A stretch of DNA of 40,111 nt from assembly GCA_039649115.1 (NCBI GenBank), contig JBBWZQ010000064.1:1-40111 (forward strand), given 5' to 3'. Positions 37,801 to 40,111 of the stretch are shown one piece after another. The stretch is from DATEJJ01 sp039649115. Lineage in GTDB: Bacteria; Actinomycetota; Actinomycetes; Mycobacteriales; Micromonosporaceae. The number at the start of each line of letters is the position of its first letter. The first letter of the stretch is position 1. The notes beneath the pieces were generated by a model. The model saw only the letters and a program-made list of their open reading frames with translations. It was not told where the DNA came from and ran no database searches. The position numbers and the translations under genes are program-made.

Positions 37801-39361
37801 CGCGTCCACCCCGACCATCCTGGAGGTGCGCTCGCCGGACCAGACCAGGCTGATCCGCCTCGACGCGCGCGGCGCGGCCCGGTTCGCACCCCTGGTCACC
37901 GACCAGATCACCATCGTGGTACGGGACTCGGACACGCGCGTCATGGACCGCCGGCGCGGCGGCGCGCCGGCCCCGGCCGGCATCGCCGAGCTGGAGGTAC
38001 CCGCGCTGGCCGACCTGATGCCGCCGATCCCGCCCAGCACCCGGGTCGGTGTGCCCTGCGGCCAGGGCCCGGTCGTCCAGATCGACGGTACGGGCTACCC
38101 GACAGCGGTCGGCGGTACCCTCGCCGACCTGGTCGCGCAGCGGCCACTGCCGGTGACGATCTGCGACCCGTTCCTGGTCGACGGTGCCGACCTCGCGGCC
38201 GGCGAGCACGAGCTGCGCACCCTGCCGTCGGTGCCGTTCGCGGTGCAGTCCGCCGTGCTGGCGCCGGGGAAGGCAGGCAAGGCGGCGGCGACGGCGACCT
38301 CCGCGGTGCACGACCGGGAGGTCACCGTGGCGCGCTGGGCCGCGACGGAGCGCAGTGTCCACATCGGAGCTGGCAACGAGGCGCTGCTCGTGGTGCCCGA
38401 GAACGCCAATGCGGGCTGGGTGGCGACGCTGAACGGGCGGACCCTGGCACCGTCCAGGGTGGACGGATGGCAGCAGGCGTGGGTGGTACCGGCCGGCAGC
38501 GGCGGCACCGTCGTGCTGCGGTTCGCGCCGGACCGCACCTACCGCGACGCCCTGGCCGCGGGCGGGACCGGGGTGCTTGCGCTGGCCGCGATGATCCTGC
38601 TGCCGGGGCGCAGGCGCCCGCTGGCGGCGCCGGTGCCGTCACGCTCGCGGCTGGTGCCGGCCGTGCTGCTCGCGCTGCTGGTGGTCCTCGGCGGCGTGCT
38701 GCCCGTCGTGTTCGTCCTCGCCGCGATGCTGGTGCGGCAGGTGTGGCGCGGTCCGCGCGGCGCGAACGGCCGGCCCGGCAGCCTCGCGGTGTTGGCGCTG
38801 TCCGCCGCCGGTGCGGCTACCGCCGTCGCGGTCACCGGCCGGCTGCTGGGGCACGGCCAGGGATGGGCGTACGGCCCGTTGACCCAGGGCGCGATGCTCG
38901 CCGCGGTGGCCACCGTGGTGGCGGCCTGCCTGCGCGCGCCGCGCGGCGGCCCACTCGACGAGGCCGCCACCGGCGACGAGCAGCCCGGCGCAGCCGCAGG
39001 CGGCACCGGCGACCTCGGCGACCCCGTGGTGCAGCCAGCCGCGCACGAGCACGATCTCGACCCCGACCGCGACCCACACCGGCACGGTCGACATGCGGTG
39101 CCGGCCGGCGATGCCGGAGAACAGCAGCAGCTGAGCCACCGCGAGCAGCATCCCGGTGAGCGCGAACAGCCATACCGGCTCGGGCCGCACGCCGTAGCCG
39201 GCACCGCCGATCAGCCGCAGCAGGTCGCTGCCGGCCAGGCTGACCAGGACGACGGGCGTGTCCAGCGCGACCACGACGAGCAGCGCGGTGCGCACGACCC
39301 GGCGGCGATGAGCCGGGTCGGCGAGGCGGGGCAGCGCGATCACCCCGACGGCCTGCGGTAG
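34847..39361 (+). CDS. aftD: AftD-type alpha-(1->3)-arabinofuranosyltransferase (DUF3367 family)
   Basis: A 1504-residue GT-C membrane glycosyltransferase that transfers arabinofuranose from decaprenyl-phospho-arabinose to envelope glycans. The N-terminal family signature is clear: 'VTFDTKLDLAVNPLGFLTRALHLWNPQATSGELQDQAYGYLFPMGPFF', followed by about eleven spans. The outside half has two F5/8-type carbohydrate-binding domains, around residues 698-845 ('AAIDGDRNTAWRSSS') and 924-1040 ('AAIDGDPATSWLAD'). Two or more spans end the family region near residue 1365. The frame then continues about 140 residues through a hydrophilic His/Gln/Asp-rich tail lying antisense to the flippase. GTG 34847 lies one base after the VWA stop. 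AftD is best known from mycolic-acid bacteria. Confidence 0.9.
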   Translation: MVARVRGWVTPSRRATTLALVGLAVLSFGQRPGQVTFDTKLDLAVNPLGFLTRALHLWNPQATSGELQDQAYGYLFPMGPFFALGQVLGMPTWVAQRLWCTVLLGGGYLGLLLVARAMGIGTEPTRQVGALAYALAPRMLTEVGSLSAEMLPAVLLPWVLLPLMKVDRIGSPRRAAALSALAVLGMGGVNGSMVLMVLVLPGLWLLTRRFTADHVRLVAWWCAAVGLCVLWWFLPLLLLGRYSLPFLNYIESSTNTTAVVSLFQALRGTNQWVAYIVQGEPWWPSGWVLVDNPVLMIATMLVAAVGLAGLTRRGLPERRFLVLGLLAGLVLLTVGYVGSLDSPLATVVRHLLDGPLAAFRNVHKFEPVLRVPLALGFAHGAAVLSLKGRAWRRAVPALALVLVAAAPAWLFVLRAGPGWSGIPGYWQQAATWLGEQDPAARTLMVPATGFGDYTWGHTVDEPLQGLAQAPWAVRNQVPLGSEGNTRVMDAVEQVLDSGRGSAGLAGFLARSGYTFVLLRNDIDRVRTDAPPVAVLRQALRGSPGIARAVAFGPEVVPVPATASPVDVGAQPPPALEIYRVQRAVPRVTAVDTSDVATVSGGPESLLPLLGQGLLESGRPTVLAGDLTAQSTGERAAGAGPWLVTDGLRRRERNPGRVRDNVSQTLTAGEAPRQARSALDILPFPAADHQTVAVLQGIQSVTASTSASYADAYGSSEPSYQPFAAIDGDRNTAWRSSSLFGPVGQWLEVRLDTPRRIDQVDLEFAHDLRVGWPVTRFRITTDTGSTEQDVDNDTGSHRYPVPPGLTATVRVTVLAVAGARTTGNVGIRELRVPGTAASRALRVPADLSAGPGRVPAFSFSRGDDARSSCVAVGGVTRCDPLLGRTGEEPEGIDRLFRTPSAAHYSLALTALPRLGGPVPLLGQAVTATASSWLDGDPAVAGYAAIDGDPATSWLADISDLRPTLTLRWSGARRIGEIRLRSAGSPAASTPTILEVRSPDQTRLIRLDARGAARFAPLVTDQITIVVRDSDTRVMDRRRGGAPAPAGIAELEVPALADLMPPIPPSTRVGVPCGQGPVVQIDGTGYPTAVGGTLADLVAQRPLPVTICDPFLVDGADLAAGEHELRTLPSVPFAVQSAVLAPGKAGKAAATATSAVHDREVTVARWAATERSVHIGAGNEALLVVPENANAGWVATLNGRTLAPSRVDGWQQAWVVPAGSGGTVVLRFAPDRTYRDALAAGGTGVLALAAMILLPGRRRPLAAPVPSRSRLVPAVLLALLVVLGGVLPVVFVLAAMLVRQVWRGPRGANGRPGSLAVLALSAAGAATAVAVTGRLLGHGQGWAYGPLTQGAMLAAVATVVAACLRAPRGGPLDEAATGDEQPGAAAGGTGDLGDPVVQPAAHEHDLDPDRDPHRHGRHAVPAGDAGEQQQLSHREQHPGEREQPYRLGPHAVAGTADQPQQVAAGQADQDDGRVQRDHDEQRGAHDPAAMSRVGEAGQRDHPDGLR

Positions 39362-40111
39362 CCAGTAGGCGATCTTGTTGACCACCAGCGCGACCGCGTA
39401 CACGCCCGACGAGGCGGCGGGCAGGGCCTGCCTGGCCAGCAGCACGTCGAGGTTGAGCAGGACCACCAGGCCGAGCATCGCCCCGGCGGCGTGCGCCACC
39501 GTCCGGCCCAGGTCCGCGCCGGGCCATGCCGGGCGGGGGGAGCCGCACACCACCCACGCGGCGAGGGCCACCGCGACCGCGCCGGCGGCCGTGCCCACGA
39601 ATGCACCCACGGGGGTACGGGTGACCAGCAGCCCGACCAGTGCCCCGCCGACCCGGGCCAGCGCCTCCAGCGCGACCAGCACCGCGAACGCGGTGAACCG
39701 CTGCCGGCCCTGCAGCGCACCGCGCAGCGCGTTCAGCGCGGTCAGCGGCGCCAGCGCGAGCGCGAGCAGCACGACCGCGAGCGGGTCGGGCACGTGCAGC
39801 AGCCGCACCAGCGCGGGAGTCGCGACCAGCGCCAGCGCGCCCACCACGGCCCCCACCACGAGCCCCGTTCCGAGCGCCGCCCCCATCCCCGCGTCGTGCG
39901 ACCGCCCCGCTGGCATGCTGCGGGGGTGCTCGCCTCCGCCAGGGACCGGCTCCGGCTGTGCTCCCCCAGGGATGCGCCGGTGGTGCTCGCCTCCGCCAAG
40001 GACCGGCTCCGGCGGTGCTCCCCCAGGGATGCGCCGGGGGTGCTCGCCTCCGACAAAGACCGGCTCCGGCTGTGCTCCCCCAGGCCCCGCCGTCCGCAGC
40101 GCGACCGCGGT
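38639..40111 (-). CDS. Polysaccharide/lipid-linked glycan flippase (Wzx/MurJ-like), 5' end outside window
   Basis: The frame is open from the right edge (first codon 40109-40111) to a stop at 38639, 490 residues. It has at least nine membrane spans ('LALVATPALVRLLHVPDPLAVVLLALALAPLTALNALRGALQG', 'VGVIALPRLADPAHRRRVVRTALLVVVAL', 'WLFALTGMLLAVAQLLLFSGI'), the pattern of MOP-superfamily flippases that move lipid-linked saccharides across the membrane. The first visible residues (TAVALRTAG) look like the loop after TM2. An in-frame three-copy 57-bp repeat follows, in a cytoplasmic loop. The last 100 residues are hydrophilic and lie antisense to AftD. An ATG at 39916 is internal, not the start. 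Confidence 0.8.
   Translation of the reverse strand, partial: TAVALRTAGPGGAQPEPVFVGGEHPRRIPGGAPPEPVLGGGEHHRRIPGGAQPEPVPGGGEHPRSMPAGRSHDAGMGAALGTGLVVGAVVGALALVATPALVRLLHVPDPLAVVLLALALAPLTALNALRGALQGRQRFTAFAVLVALEALARVGGALVGLLVTRTPVGAFVGTAAGAVAVALAAWVVCGSPRPAWPGADLGRTVAHAAGAMLGLVVLLNLDVLLARQALPAASSGVYAVALVVNKIAYWLPQAVGVIALPRLADPAHRRRVVRTALLVVVALDTPVVLVSLAGSDLLRLIGGAGYGVRPEPVWLFALTGMLLAVAQLLLFSGIAGRHRMSTVPVWVAVGVEIVLVRGWLHHGVAEVAGAACGCAGLLVAGGGLVEWAAARRAQAGRHHGGHRGEHRALGQRAVRPSLAVPQQPAGDRDGGSRTGGGQRQHREAAGPAVRAARTAPHLPHQHRGEDEHDGQHAAEDHQQREQHGRHQPRA
39925..40083. repeat. 57-bp tandem repeat (about 2.8 copies) inside flippase loop
   Basis: Period 57, with repeat starts at 39925, 39982 and 40039. 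Copies differ at only a few bases. On the minus strand each encodes a 19-residue unit close to RIPGGAxPEPVxGGGEHxR between TM2 and TM3. Frame is kept throughout, so copy number changes loop length by 19 residues. Confidence 0.92.

Noticed and set aside
34867..39159. 1430-codon frame overlapping AftD on the same strand
   Set aside because: It is a +2 shadow of AftD: Arg/Ala/Gly-rich, no family motifs, and no membrane segments.
1..40111. tRNA, rRNA, insertion sequence or phage genes
   Set aside because: No cloverleaf, rRNA-like block, transposase motif or terminal inverted repeats with target duplication could be found by reading.

Overview
The window is very GC-rich and densely coded. Third codon positions are G/C-biased, Shine-Dalgarno (SD) sites are purine-rich, and GTG starts are common. 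LacI, TetR, AraC and WYL regulators, lipoproteins and twin-arginine exporters are all present. This points to a filamentous actinobacterium. An AftD-type arabinofuranosyltransferase together with an arabinose-scavenging operon suggests the Micromonosporaceae (Dactylosporangium/Actinoplanes/Micromonospora type), but that placement is an inference. No rRNA, tRNA, CRISPR array, transposase or prophage gene was seen.

Layout, left to right. 1-362 is the N-terminus of a membrane protein on the minus strand. 363-793 is an AT-richer gap holding a 30-codon ORF. 794-1957 is an AlkZ/AlkX-like HTH_42 protein. 2055-4667 holds a secreted BNR-type beta-propeller, a divergent AraC regulator with a shared operator-like inverted repeat, and a VOC protein. 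4855-5439 is a HicAB module with a broken hicA. 5517-7930 is a TetR/MFS efflux pair divided by a large operator. 8136-8777 is a second TetR. 8798-13686 is a livG-F-H-M-binding-protein operon on the minus strand. 13886-19707 is a LacI regulator, a sugar ABC importer (binding protein and two permeases, no ATPase) and a GH51 arabinofuranosidase. 19915-21284 holds a GyrI-like protein and an APH-family kinase. 21317-22565 holds a tiny DUF222-like remnant, a 16-bp tandem array and a DUF5666-like anchored protein. 22831-24955 holds a glycerophosphodiesterase and a metallophosphoesterase, convergent and overlapping. 25124-28165 holds a methyltransferase and a membrane-anchored STAND (NB-ARC/TPR) protein whose stop codons abut. 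28216-28976 holds a DUF2064 (TIGR04282) enzyme with a possible coupled small ORF. 29133-30095 is a WYL regulator with a 12-bp-arm palindrome. 30167-31339 is a lipoprotein with every copper ligand of peptidylglycine alpha-hydroxylating monooxygenase. 31496-33082 holds a second methyltransferase and a secreted protein. 33160-40111 is a cell-envelope block: a VWA/solute-binding membrane protein, AftD, and a polysaccharide flippase that runs off the right edge.

How the genes work together. The LacI-SBP-permease-GH51 genes form an arabinose-oligosaccharide uptake and degradation unit that probably borrows a global MsiK-type ATPase. The liv genes form a complete five-component HAAT importer with a possible operator upstream. 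The right-hand block looks like part of an arabinan or other envelope-glycan assembly locus. Its most unusual features are the VWA/SBP hybrid lying one base from the AftD start codon, and a 723-bp antisense overlap between AftD and the flippase.

A cross-cutting feature is the number of recent short tandem duplications (15, 18, 21 and 57 bp). Every one inside a gene keeps the frame and lies in a terminus, linker or loop (AraC, LivG at both ends, both arabinose transporter proteins, DUF5666 protein, glycerophosphodiesterase, flippase). The one intergenic array has a 16-bp unit, which would break a frame.
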